DNA of 64,000 nucleotides from Pseudomonas soli (GTDB lineage Bacteria; Pseudomonadota; Gammaproteobacteria; Pseudomonadales; Pseudomonadaceae), in NCBI RefSeq assembly GCF_900110655.1, contig NZ_FOEQ01000003.1:1-64000 (forward strand), given 5' to 3'. The position numbers and the translations under genes were made by a program. Positions 55,184 to 63,752 of the stretch are shown piece after piece (the first letter of the stretch is position 1; each line of letters begins with the position of its first letter). The notes under the pieces were generated by a model. The model saw only the letters and a program-made list of their open reading frames with translations. It did not search any database and was not told the DNA's origin.

Positions 55184-56122
55184 ATGGAAACCCGAGCTCA
55201 TCATGTCCTGATCGGCCTGGTCACCGTGCTGGTGGTGGCGGGCGCCATGCTATTCGGCCTGTGGCTGACCAAGTCCAGTGTCGACGATGCTTTCAAGGAC
55301 TACGAAGTGGTGTTCAACGAGGCCGTGTCGGGCCTGTCCCGCGGCAGCCCGGTGCAGTACAACGGCATCAAGGTCGGTGATGTCAGCAACCTGCGCCTGG
55401 ACCCGAAGGACCCGCGTCGGGTCCTGGCTCGCGTGCGCCTTAGCGGCGACACGCCGGTCAAGGAGGACACCCAGGCCAAGCTGACCCTGGCGGGAGTGAC
55501 CGGCAACTCGTTCATCCAGCTCAGCGGCGGCACGCCGCAAAGCCCGGAACTCAAGGGCAAGGACGGCAAGCTGCCGGTGATCGTCGCCTCGCCATCGCCA
55601 ATCTCGCGCCTGCTCAACGATAGCAGCGACCTGGTGACCAACATCAACCTGCTGCTGCACAACGCCAACCAGATGTTCTCTTCGAGCAATATCGAGCGCC
55701 TCAGCAATACCTTAGCCAACCTCGAGCAGACCACCGGCGCCTTCGCCAACCAGAAGGGCGGGATTTCCGAGGCCATCGAACAGCTGGCTCAGGTCGGCAA
55801 GCAGGCCAATGCCACCCTGGCCGAGACCCAGGCCCTGATGCGCAATGCCAACGGCCTGCTGGGCACCCAGGGCAAGCAGGCCATCGGCAGCGCCGAGCAG
55901 GCCATGCAGTCGCTGGCCGAAAGCACCGCGACCATCAACAGCCTGTTGCAGGACAACCGCCAGTCCTTGGACGATGGTGCCCAGGGCCTGAACCAGATCG
56001 CCCCGGCAATCCGCGAACTGCGCGAGACCCTCAACTCGCTCAAGGGCATCTCCCGGCGCCTGGAAGCCGACCCCAGCGGCTACCTGCTGGGCCGCGACAA
56101 CAACAAGGAGTTCCAGCCATGA
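55184..56122 (+). CDS. MlaD/MCE-domain lipid-binding protein
   Basis: A 312-residue protein with one N-terminal membrane anchor (about 8-28), a single MCE domain (about 40-120, FNEAVSGLSRGSPVQYNGIKVG) and a long alpha-helical C-terminal part (about 145-290) rich in Gln, Asn and Ala heptads, longer than in E. coli MlaD and closer to PqiB/LetB-like or TtgC-type subunits. Probably a hexameric periplasmic ring or tube for lipids. The start lies 3 bases after the ATPase stop; its stop overlaps the lipoprotein start (ATGA). Confidence 0.92.
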   Translation: METRAHHVLIGLVTVLVVAGAMLFGLWLTKSSVDDAFKDYEVVFNEAVSGLSRGSPVQYNGIKVGDVSNLRLDPKDPRRVLARVRLSGDTPVKEDTQAKLTLAGVTGNSFIQLSGGTPQSPELKGKDGKLPVIVASPSPISRLLNDSSDLVTNINLLLHNANQMFSSSNIERLSNTLANLEQTTGAFANQKGGISEAIEQLAQVGKQANATLAETQALMRNANGLLGTQGKQAIGSAEQAMQSLAESTATINSLLQDNRQSLDDGAQGLNQIAPAIRELRETLNSLKGISRRLEADPSGYLLGRDNNKEFQP

Positions 56123-56733
56123 AGCTGTCGCTGCGCCTGGCCGCACTCGCTACCACCCTGAGCCTGGCTACGGCCTGCTCGATCCTGCCGCAGTCCGAGC
56201 CTGTGGATATCTACCGCCTGCCGGTGAGCCAGACCGCCCGCAGTGCCGCGCCGCTGGACTGGTCGCTGCGCCTGAACAAGCCACTGGCCAGCGAAGCCCT
56301 GGCCGGGCCGCGTATCGCGGTCATTCCCCAGGGGGATGTGATCAGCAGCTACAAGGGCGCCCGCTGGAGCGACCCGACGCCAATGCTGGTGCGCAATCGC
56401 CTGCTCGACGGCTTCCAGCGCGATGGCCGGGTGCAGCGCCTGAGTGCCGACGACAGCAACCTGCAGGCGGACTACGAGCTGGGTGGCGAACTGCAGGCGT
56501 TCCAGAGCGAGTACCGCCCAGGCGGGGCTGTGGAGGTGGTGATTCGCTACGATGCACGGCTGGTGCAGGGCCGCAGCCAGCGCATCCTCGCGAGTAAACG
56601 CTTCGAGGTACGCCAGCCGCTAGGCAGCCAGCAAGTGCCGGCGGTGGTCGCCGGCTTCGGTACGGCCAGCGACCAGCTGGCGCGCCAGGTAATCGACTGG
56701 ACCGTCAGCCAGGCTCAGGCAAAGAACCAGTAG
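56119..56733 (+). CDS. ABC-type transport auxiliary lipoprotein (PqiC/YmbA-like)
   Basis: A 204-residue outer-membrane lipoprotein: lipobox LATAC with the lipidated Cys at residue 20, then the ABC_trans_aux fold (IYRLPVS near 31, PRIAVIPQGDVISSYKGARWSD near 64). It is the fourth gene of the MCE operon, overlapping the MlaD-like gene. It probably receives the MCE tunnel at the outer membrane, as PqiC does. It overlaps the convergent gene's 3' end by 19 bases. Confidence 0.88.
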   Translation: MKLSLRLAALATTLSLATACSILPQSEPVDIYRLPVSQTARSAAPLDWSLRLNKPLASEALAGPRIAVIPQGDVISSYKGARWSDPTPMLVRNRLLDGFQRDGRVQRLSADDSNLQADYELGGELQAFQSEYRPGGAVEVVIRYDARLVQGRSQRILASKRFEVRQPLGSQQVPAVVAGFGTASDQLARQVIDWTVSQAQAKNQ

Positions 56734-57944
56734 CAGACGAAGATCGCCGCGATCACCCCGGACAGCTCGGCCAGCAGCGCGCAGCCCACCGCATGGCGCA
56801 CGCGCTGGATACCCACCGCGCCGAAGTACACCGCCAGCACGTAGAAGGTGGTTTCGGTGCTGCCCTGGATGGTCGCCGCCACCAGCGCCGGGAAGCTGTC
56901 CACGCCCTGGGTCTGCATGGTCTCGATCAGCATCGCCCGCGCCGCGCTGCCGGAGAACGGCTTGACCAGCGCCGTGGGCAGGCCCTCGACGAAGCGCGTA
57001 TCCAGGCCCATCCAGGTCACTGCGTGGCGGATGCCGTCCAGGGCCAGCTCCAGGGCGCCGGAGGCACGCAACACGCCCACGGCCACCAGCATCGCCACCA
57101 GGTAGGGCAGCAGCCCCTTGGCCACGTCGAAACCCTCCTTGGCGCCCTCGACGAAGGCCTCGTACACCTGCACCCGCCGCAACGCGCCGATCACCAGGAA
57201 CAGGATGATCACGCCGAACAGCGTCAGGTTGCCCAGGATCGAGGACAGGCTGGCCAGCGCGGCCGCCGACAGCGTGCCGAGAAAAGCCATGAAGCCACCC
57301 AGCAACAGCGCGCCGGGGATCAGGTAGGCAAGCACCACCGGATCCCACAGGCGCAGGCGCTGCATCACCGCCACCGACAGCAGGCCGACCAGGGTCGAGC
57401 AACTGGTGGCCAGCAGGATCGGCAGGAACACCATGGTCGGGTCAGGTGCGCCTTGCTGGGCGCGGTACATGAAGATGGTCACCGGCAGCAGGGTCAGCGA
57501 TGACGCATTGAGCACCAGGAACAGAATCTGCGCGTTGCTCGCCGTGGTGCTGCTGGGGTTGAGCTCCTGCAGCGAGCGCATGGCCTTCAGGCCGATGGGC
57601 GTGGCGGCGTTGTCCAGGCCCAGGCCGTTGGCGGCGAAGTTCATGGTGATCAGGCCCAGGGCAGGGTGGCCCGGCGGTACCTCCGGCATCAGCCGGGCAA
57701 ACAGCGGCCCGAGGACCTTGGCCAGCCATTCGACGATACCGGCCTTCTCGGCAATCTTGAGAAAACCCAGCCACAGGGTCAGGGTACCGAACAGCAGGAC
57801 CATCACCTCTACCGAGAGCTTGGCCATGGCGAAGATGCTCTCGACCATCGCGGCGAAGATACCGGCATTGCCGCCCACCAGCCATTGGCCCAGGGCGCTG
57901 ATGGCCGCAATCAGGAAAAAGCCGAGCCAGAGGCCGTTGAGCAT
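56715..57944 (-). CDS. Nucleoside recognition domain protein (fused SpmA-SpmB-like)
   Basis: A 409-residue membrane protein with two Gate/nucleoside-recognition domains: the first (about 45-165, LGLITMNFAANGLGLDNAATPIG) resembles SpmA and the second (about 270-395, SGSAARAMLIETMQTQG and QGSTETTFYVLAVYFG) resembles SpmB. In Bacillus these are separate spore-maturation proteins; in non-sporing bacteria the fused form has no known role. The ATG 57944 (MLNGLWLGF) is chosen. Its 3' end overlaps the MCE lipoprotein gene by 19 bases on the other strand. Confidence 0.85.
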   Translation of the reverse strand: MLNGLWLGFFLIAAISALGQWLVGGNAGIFAAMVESIFAMAKLSVEVMVLLFGTLTLWLGFLKIAEKAGIVEWLAKVLGPLFARLMPEVPPGHPALGLITMNFAANGLGLDNAATPIGLKAMRSLQELNPSSTTASNAQILFLVLNASSLTLLPVTIFMYRAQQGAPDPTMVFLPILLATSCSTLVGLLSVAVMQRLRLWDPVVLAYLIPGALLLGGFMAFLGTLSAAALASLSSILGNLTLFGVIILFLVIGALRRVQVYEAFVEGAKEGFDVAKGLLPYLVAMLVAVGVLRASGALELALDGIRHAVTWMGLDTRFVEGLPTALVKPFSGSAARAMLIETMQTQGVDSFPALVAATIQGSTETTFYVLAVYFGAVGIQRVRHAVGCALLAELSGVIAAIFVCYWFFA

Positions 57945-58020
57945 CCGTGTGTTCCCCCGTGAAAAAATGCCCGAATGATAGCGCAATCAACCGGCGCGCT
58001 GTTGGGGGCGCTTCGCACCC

Positions 58021-58088
58021 CATCGCCGGCAAGACGGCTCCCAAAGGGATTTGCGAGACCCGTGTGGGAGCCGGCTTGCCGGTGATGG
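58021..58088. repeat. REP pair upstream of the SpmAB-like gene
   Basis: CATCGCCGGCAAGACGGCTC at 58021 and inverted GTGGGAGCCGGCTTGCCGGT to about 58088. Confidence 0.7.
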
Positions 58089-58130
58089 GGCCAGTGTGGG
58101 TAACACGACCGCGGTCAGCTTTCAGACAGC

Positions 58131-58163
58131 AAAAAGCCCCGACAAGTCGGGGCTCTTCGTTTA
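58131..58163 (-). terminator. Rho-independent terminator of gltP
   Basis: On the minus strand AAGAGCCCCGACT-TGTC-GGGGCTTTTTGCT follows the gltP stop by 11 bases. Confidence 0.85.
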
Positions 58164-58173
58164 GCTCAGCGGC

Positions 58174-59508
58174 TTACTGGTTGACGGTCTTGCCCGCCAC
58201 CACGGCCTCTTTCTTGCCTTTTTCCAGCACCAGCGACTTGTAGTACGCCTCGCCTTTCTCGGCGTCGTACATGCCCTGCCACTTGGCGATGACCACTGCG
58301 GCCAAGGCGTTGCCCACCACGTTCAGCGCGGTACGAGCCATGTCCATGATGCGGTCGACACCGGCGATGAAGGCCAGGCCTTCCAGCGGGATGCCCACGC
58401 TGCCCAGGGTGGCCAGCAGTACCACGAACGATACACCCGGCACGCCGGCGATACCCTTGGAGGTGACCATCAGGGTCAGCACCAGCAGCAACTGCTGGCT
58501 CCAGGACAGGTCGATGCCATACAGCTGGGCGATGAAGATCGCCGCGATGCTCTGGTACAGGGTCGAGCCGTCAAGGTTGAACGAGTAGCCGGTCGGAACC
58601 ACGAATGAGCAGATCGACTTCGGCGCACCGTACTTCTCCATTTTCTCGATCACGCGCGGCAGCACGGTCTCGGAGCTGGAGGTGGAGTAGGCGAGGATCA
58701 GCTCATCTTTCATGATGCGCATGATCTTGATCACCGAGAAGCCGAACAGGCGAGCCACCAGGCCCAGCACCATGAAGGCGAAGAAGGCGATGGCGAAGTA
58801 CACCAGCAGCACCAGCTTGGCCAGCGGCAGCAGCGAGCTGAAGCCGAAGTTGGCGACAGTCACGGCGATCAGGGCGAACACACCGATCGGCGCGTAGTTC
58901 ATGATCATGTGGGTGACCTTGAACATGGTCTCCGACACGCCCTGGAAGGTACGCACCAGCGGCTCGCGCAGATCGGCGTTGAGGCTCGACAAGCCCATGC
59001 CGAACATCACCGAGAAGAAGATGATCGGCAGCATCTCGCCACGCATCAGCGCCGCGAAGATATTCGACGGGATCAGGTTGAGCAGGGTCTCGATGAACGC
59101 ATGCTCATGCTGCACCTCGGCCGCGGTGGCCTGGTACTTGGAGATGTCGACGGTGCCCAGGGTGCTCATGTCGATGCCGGCGCCCGGGTGGAACACGTTG
59201 GCCAAGACCAGGCCGACGACGATGGCGATGGTGGTCACCACCTCGAAGTAGATGATGGTCTTCAGGCCGATACTGCCCAGTTTCTTCGCGTCGCCTACCC
59301 CGGCGATGCCCACGATCAGCGACGAAATCACGATCGGGACGACGATCATCTTGATCAGGCGAATGAAGATATCGCCGGCTGGCTGGAGGACGTTGCTGAT
59401 CCACCATGCCTTTTCTGCACTGAAATGATTCAGTAGCGCGCCGACTGCAACGCCCAGCAACAGACCGATGACGATCTGCCAGGCGAGGCTCAGTTTTGCC
59501 TTCTTCAT
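58174..59508 (-). CDS. gltP: Glutamate/aspartate:proton symporter
   Basis: A 444-residue member of the dicarboxylate/amino acid:cation symporter (DAACS) family. Visible signatures are the serine-rich AYSTSSSETVLPRV near residue 275, VVPTGYSFNLDGSTLY near 305 (the NLDG/NMDGT substrate motif) and SKGIAGVPGVSFVVL near 350. The ATG 59508 (MKKAKLSLAWQ) follows AAGGG; the frame runs far upstream but without homology. It has a long untranslated upstream region. The same gene stands near algB-kinB in P. aeruginosa. Confidence 0.9.
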   Translation of the reverse strand: MKKAKLSLAWQIVIGLLLGVAVGALLNHFSAEKAWWISNVLQPAGDIFIRLIKMIVVPIVISSLIVGIAGVGDAKKLGSIGLKTIIYFEVVTTIAIVVGLVLANVFHPGAGIDMSTLGTVDISKYQATAAEVQHEHAFIETLLNLIPSNIFAALMRGEMLPIIFFSVMFGMGLSSLNADLREPLVRTFQGVSETMFKVTHMIMNYAPIGVFALIAVTVANFGFSSLLPLAKLVLLVYFAIAFFAFMVLGLVARLFGFSVIKIMRIMKDELILAYSTSSSETVLPRVIEKMEKYGAPKSICSFVVPTGYSFNLDGSTLYQSIAAIFIAQLYGIDLSWSQQLLLVLTLMVTSKGIAGVPGVSFVVLLATLGSVGIPLEGLAFIAGVDRIMDMARTALNVVGNALAAVVIAKWQGMYDAEKGEAYYKSLVLEKGKKEAVVAGKTVNQ

Positions 59509-60235
59509 GTCATTACCCTTTGTTGTAGTGGTCACGGGCACCTGACGGAAAGTCGCGTTCCAGAGCGCTTCAAAGCTGCTGGGCGGCTGCGTGTTCCGTT
59601 CCGGCCCCCTCTGTAAGGACACCGCGAGCGAGCATTTCTGGCGCTCGGGCCAAGGAAAAAGGCGGCAACTATTGCGACGTGGGCAGAGGCAGTCTAATGC
59701 CGGAAACGAATACCGTATGCCGAATCGGCATGAGACCAGAAGCCAAAATCGAGCATCGCCAAAGCCTTGATTTTCAACGTTCGGATTTCCGAACAAGGCC
59801 AATGCGCCATTTTTCGGCAGATTTGCAGGTATGAAAGAAGGGAGTTTGATGGCGTGTTCGACAATCCGAATGGCTGAAATGCCACACGGGCTGACCTGTC
59901 GGACAACTAAAAAAATTTCGATATACGGTAGCGACAAAATGTGTCTGAAGTGAAAAGTCGCTCGTATGGATAGATAAATCCCTACAGGCGCTTCGGAAGC
60001 CAGATCGATCACGTCCTCAACTCGACCCGATCGACCTGCAACTTCCGATGCCACCCTCTCCTGACCCGGCCCATGATGGAGGCACTCCCTGTACCCCTAG
60101 GCCACTCCGACCCTGCAACAGTCAGAACGGCCCGGCCCCCTGGTCATGCGCCGCCCCTCCTCGGGGCGGCGCATCATAGAAGCTTGAAAGATAAAAAGGT
60201 TCAGCTTCTATAGCGTTACAGTGCGCGACCGCTGG
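59509..60235. other. 727-base intergenic region upstream of gltP
   Basis: No gene is supported. It holds two clear palindromes, ATGCCGAATCGGCAT (59717-59731) and GTTCGGATTTCCGAAC (59779-59794), possible operators of gltP, and the tandem hairpins at 60146-60211 beyond the ivy-like gene. ACAACAAAGGG on the minus strand (59517-59526) adjoins the gltP ribosome site. Open frames here are gltP extensions and lack family support. Confidence 0.55.
60146..60211 (-). terminator. Two tandem hairpins after the Ivy-like gene
   Basis: Reading on the minus strand: ATAGAAGCTGAA..TTCAAGCTTCTAT (60211-60176, loop with TTTTT) is followed by a perfect 12-bp stem ATGCGCCGCCCC-GAGGA-GGGGCGGCGCAT (60174-60146). 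Neither has a U tract after it, so terminator function is likely but not certain. Confidence 0.45.
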
Positions 60236-60706
60236 TCAGTACCAATTCGGGTCACGCTTGAGCTGCTCCTGCAGCAAAGCTTTCATGCCTTCGTCCGGCT
60301 TGCCCAACCAGCGGTAGTCCGCATGGCGGGTCGGCGACTTGTCCGCAGGCAGGCCCTCAGGCACTTCCACGAGCATGCCGTAGGCTTCGTCCTTGTCCCA
60401 GCTGAAGGCCACGACCAGGCGCTTGTAGGTGCAGTTGCCCTCGGATTCGCAGAGCGGACCAACCAGATACTGGTCGCCGTCCTCGGTCACCGCCGACATC
60501 TGCTGTGCCGAGCTGCCGCTGAGGTTGATCACCCATTCGGGCAAGCGCTCTTCTTTCTTTATCGTCTTCTGCCAGGTCTTCTGGTATTCGGGGTCCGAGC
60601 CAAGCAACTGGTTGACCCGGACCTGGCCGTCATTGGCGGCCAGCGCCGACGCACCACTGCCCAGCAGCAGTGCGACGGCCAAGGCTTTCGGGAGCATCCT
60701 GCTCAT
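60236..60706 (-). CDS. ivy: Ivy-family (inhibitor of vertebrate lysozyme) periplasmic protein
   Basis: A 156-residue protein with a signal peptide (1-24, ALAA-ND). The Ivy-like core covers about 30-155, with LPEWV near 55 and FSWDKDEAYGMLVEVPEG near 101. The inhibitory loop, CKPHDC in E. coli Ivy, is here C86-ESEGN-C92: one residue longer and without the His that enters the lysozyme active site. A similar gene (PA5481, Ivyp2) lies near algB in P. aeruginosa. It may inhibit other muramidases or control lytic transglycosylases. The ATG 60706 is preferred over TTG 60715. It follows the DUF1328 gene. Confidence 0.78.
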   Translation of the reverse strand: MSRMLPKALAVALLLGSGASALAANDGQVRVNQLLGSDPEYQKTWQKTIKKEERLPEWVINLSGSSAQQMSAVTEDGDQYLVGPLCESEGNCTYKRLVVAFSWDKDEAYGMLVEVPEGLPADKSPTRHADYRWLGKPDEGMKALLQEQLKRDPNWY

Positions 60707-60711
60707 GGTCG

Positions 60712-60903
<192 letters not shown>

Positions 60904-60912
60904 TTAACAGTG

Positions 60913-61200
60913 TCAGAACACCCAACGTTGCTGGGGCTCGACACGTTCAAGAACAGCAGGAGCGTTTTCAGCACTAGCCAGTGGCTCTGCAGCCTTGACC
61001 AAGGTGCTGGCGTGAGGCGTTGCCCGCAGTTGCGTCAACAGCGCGGTCTGCGCGGCCACTTGATCGGCCAGCCGAGCGGTCTGCCAGCTGTGGTGGAACA
61101 AGCCCACCGCCAAGGTCAGGAGCAGAGCCATGCCGAGGAACAGCAGTTGCTGCATAGGTACTACAGCGCTCTGCGTGCGATTGACATTGTGGCGATTCAT
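60913..61200 (-). CDS. Small membrane-anchored hypothetical protein
   Basis: A 95-residue protein with one membrane helix (about 17-36, QQLLFLGMALLLTLAVGLF) and a C-terminal helical, Ala/Glu-rich tail. The ATG 61200 (MNRHNVNRT) follows GGAGGAG. It is not a family I recognise. It is the first gene of a minus-strand set with DUF1328 and the Ivy-like gene, preceded by a sigma-54-like promoter. Confidence 0.7.
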   Translation of the reverse strand: MNRHNVNRTQSAVVPMQQLLFLGMALLLTLAVGLFHHSWQTARLADQVAAQTALLTQLRATPHASTLVKAAEPLASAENAPAVLERVEPQQRWVF

Positions 61201-61245
61201 GCCGGCTCCTCCTGCGAACTTGTTATTCGTGCTTGGAAACATCAG

Positions 61246-61261
61246 TGCAGCCTGCATGCCA
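61246..61261 (-). promoter_or_regulatory. Sigma-54-like (-24/-12) promoter
   Basis: On the minus strand TGGCATGCAGGCTGCA has GG and GC spaced by exactly 10 bases, with a preceding C. It matches the TGGCAY-N5-TTGCA consensus at all but one main position. It lies about 45-60 bases before the gene at 60913-61200. Confidence 0.5.
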
Positions 61262-61373
61262 GTCGTAAGCCTACAAAAAAATCCTTTTAAATCAATAACA
61301 TATGAAATTTAGAAACCTTTACCTGGTGCGTATACTGCACGATACCCGTTATAGGGTCGTGCGATTTGCACGA

Positions 61374-62195
61374 TTAGCCCTCCACCTTGGTAGCGATCTT
61401 GAGCAGGTCGGCGTCGACGCCACGTACCCCGACAATTTGCCTCGCGACTTCCACGGCAATCGTTTTCTGCTCACTACTGACCACCTCACCCGACAACCTG
61501 ACCAGCCCCTCATCACTGGCTACCTTGATGTTCAATCCGTCAAGGTTGCGGCTGAATCGGTAGCTGGCCTGAATCTTGTCGACGATCCAGCTATCGCTGG
61601 GCTGCGGTCCTGCTGGCGCATCAAGGGGTTTTTCCCGGGCCTTGGCAAGGGCAGTGCTGTCCAGGCTGACCAGGTTGTTGACCAGATGCACTCCATCGGT
61701 TGTGCGCGCCAGCACCCCTGCTAGCTCCTTGGCTTCGGGGCTGTCTACTTTGCCCCGCAGAGTCACCACACCTTCGCGGCTTTCCACCTCAATGAACGCT
61801 TTCTCGGTGATTCGGCTCCACAGCAAGCGTGCGCGCACCACCGCGCCGAGGGTGGCGTCTTCCAGGCGCTGGGCGTAGGCGCGCAACTCCAGGGGCCTGT
61901 CCACCAGACGGGGATCGATCCGCAGTTGATTGTCGACCCGCTCGATACCTTTGGTGGCCAGAGCCACCTGCTCGGCCAGCGCCTGCTCCACCGGATTCTC
62001 AACATCCCCGGAGAGTCTCGCCTGCTGGCCATCCACTTCCACCTTTATAGAAAACGGGTTGAGCATGGGATTGAGGGACAAGGCTGTCTGCAACGCCCCT
62101 TCCAGACGAGCATCCTGCACGGGGTCGGCCTGGGCCGGCGCGATCATCGACAGGGCACAGGCAGCAAGTACAACCATTCGAGGGTAGGTGGACAT
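61374..62195 (-). CDS. Periplasmic protein with three BON domains
   Basis: A 273-residue protein with a signal peptide (1-23, cleaved near AQA-D) and three BON domains at about 28-95, 110-178 and 204-270; each has the G-V-LSG-V pattern (ARLSGDV, VVTLRGKV, LVRLSGEV) and a terminal V-N or V-D turn. BON domains in OsmY-like proteins bind membranes and help in envelope stress. The ATG 62195 (MSTYPRMVV) follows AAGGAG. It is divergent from algB, with a sigma-54 promoter in front. Confidence 0.85.
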   Translation of the reverse strand: MSTYPRMVVLAACALSMIAPAQADPVQDARLEGALQTALSLNPMLNPFSIKVEVDGQQARLSGDVENPVEQALAEQVALATKGIERVDNQLRIDPRLVDRPLELRAYAQRLEDATLGAVVRARLLWSRITEKAFIEVESREGVVTLRGKVDSPEAKELAGVLARTTDGVHLVNNLVSLDSTALAKAREKPLDAPAGPQPSDSWIVDKIQASYRFSRNLDGLNIKVASDEGLVRLSGEVVSSEQKTIAVEVARQIVGVRGVDADLLKIATKVEG

Positions 62196-62233
62196 AAGAG
62201 AATCTCCTTGCGCATAGCTCAACCAATCAAACT

Positions 62234-62249
62234 GGCAACCGTCGTGCCA
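62234..62249 (-). promoter_or_regulatory. Sigma-54 (-24/-12) promoter of the BON gene
   Basis: On the minus strand TGGCACGACGGTTGCC fits TGGCACG-N4-TTGC almost perfectly, with GG-N10-GC spacing. A start of transcription about 12 bases downstream would leave a leader of roughly 25-30 bases before the ATG at 62195 and its AAGGAG. Confidence 0.65.
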
Positions 62250-62405
62250 GCCATTTGATGACAATGAACTTCATATTTTTCAGTCACTTAGACATCATTA
62301 AGGCATGCGGCTAGCATGCATGGCGCAGAATCAATCAGAATTGACCATGCAACTTGCCCGATTTTTCCGACACTAATTGAGATCAATCCCAAAGGAGCGC
62401 AGGAA

Positions 62406-63752
62406 ATGGAATCAGCCCAGGACAACCAAGGCCGCATTCTGCTGGTGGACGATGAGTCCGCCATCCTGCGTACTTTCCGCTACTGCCTTGAGGACGAAGG
62501 CTATAGCGTGGCAACCGCCAACAGCGCCGCACAGGCTGAGACTCTGCTGCAACGCCAGGTGTTCGACCTATGCTTCCTCGACCTGCGCCTTGGCGAGGAC
62601 AATGGCCTGGACGTACTGGCACAGATGCGCATTCAGGCGCCGTGGATGCGGGTGGTCATCGTCACCGCCCATTCCGCCATCGATACCGCGGTTGACGCTA
62701 TCCAGGCTGGCGCCGCCGATTACCTGGTCAAACCCTGCAGCCCTGACCAACTGCGCCTGGCCACGGCCAAGCAGCTGGAAGTGCGCCAGTTGTCGGCGCG
62801 ACTGGAGGCACTGGAAGGTGAAGTACGCAAGCCCAAGGACGGGCTGGACTCCCACAGCCCGGCAATGATGGCCGTGCTGGAAACCGCCCGCCAGGTGGCA
62901 ACCACCGATGCCAACATTCTAATCCTCGGCGAATCCGGTACCGGCAAAGGCGAATTGGCCCGCGCCATCCATGGCTGGAGCAAGCGCGCACGCAAGGCCT
63001 GCGTGACCATCAACTGCCCGTCGCTGAATGCTGAGCTGATGGAAAGTGAATTGTTCGGCCACACCCGCGGCGCTTTTACGGGTGCTAGCGAGAGCACCCT
63101 GGGACGGGTCAGCCAAGCCGATGGCGGAACGCTGTTCCTCGATGAGATCGGCGATTTTCCTCTCACACTGCAACCGAAGCTGCTGCGTTTCATCCAGGAC
63201 AAGGAATATGAGCGGGTCGGTGACCCGGTCACGCGCAGGGCGGATGTGCGAATCCTGGCAGCCACCAACCTGAACCTGGACGAAATGGTGCGTGAGAACC
63301 GTTTCCGTGAAGACCTGCTGTACAGGCTGAACGTCATCACCTTGCACCTGCCCCCTCTGCGCGAACGCAGCGAAGATATCCTGACCCTGGCCGACCGTTT
63401 CCTGGCGCGCTTCGTCAAGGAGTACTCGCGCCCGGCGCGTGGCTTCAGCGAAGAAGCCCGCGCCGCGCTGCTCAACTACCGCTGGCCGGGCAACATCCGT
63501 GAACTGCGCAATGTGATCGAGCGCGCCAGCATCATCTGCCCGCAGGAGCGTGTGGAGATCAGCCACCTGGGCATGGCCGAGCAACCCACCGGCAACGCAC
63601 CCCGTGTCGGCGCGGCGCTGAGCCTGGACGAGTTGGAACGTGCCCATATCGGCGCGGTACTGGCCACCAGCGATACCCTCGACCAAGCCGCCAAGACGCT
63701 GGGCATCGACGCCTCCACCCTGTATCGCAAGCGCAAGCAGTACAACCTATGA
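62406..63752 (+). CDS. algB: NtrC-family response regulator AlgB
   Basis: A 448-residue two-component regulator. The receiver domain (about 8-125) has the phosphorylatable D59 in FLDLRLG and K109 in VKPC. The sigma-54 AAA+ domain (about 148-385) has Walker A GESGTGKG (175-182) and an intact GAFTGA (222-227). A Fis-type helix-turn-helix ends the protein (DQAAKTLGIDASTLYRKRKQ). AlgB of P. aeruginosa controls alginate and quorum/light-related functions with KinB. The ATG 62406 follows AAGGAG. The kinB start overlaps its stop by 4 bases. Confidence 0.94.
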   Translation: MESAQDNQGRILLVDDESAILRTFRYCLEDEGYSVATANSAAQAETLLQRQVFDLCFLDLRLGEDNGLDVLAQMRIQAPWMRVVIVTAHSAIDTAVDAIQAGAADYLVKPCSPDQLRLATAKQLEVRQLSARLEALEGEVRKPKDGLDSHSPAMMAVLETARQVATTDANILILGESGTGKGELARAIHGWSKRARKACVTINCPSLNAELMESELFGHTRGAFTGASESTLGRVSQADGGTLFLDEIGDFPLTLQPKLLRFIQDKEYERVGDPVTRRADVRILAATNLNLDEMVRENRFREDLLYRLNVITLHLPPLRERSEDILTLADRFLARFVKEYSRPARGFSEEARAALLNYRWPGNIRELRNVIERASIICPQERVEISHLGMAEQPTGNAPRVGAALSLDELERAHIGAVLATSDTLDQAAKTLGIDASTLYRKRKQYNL

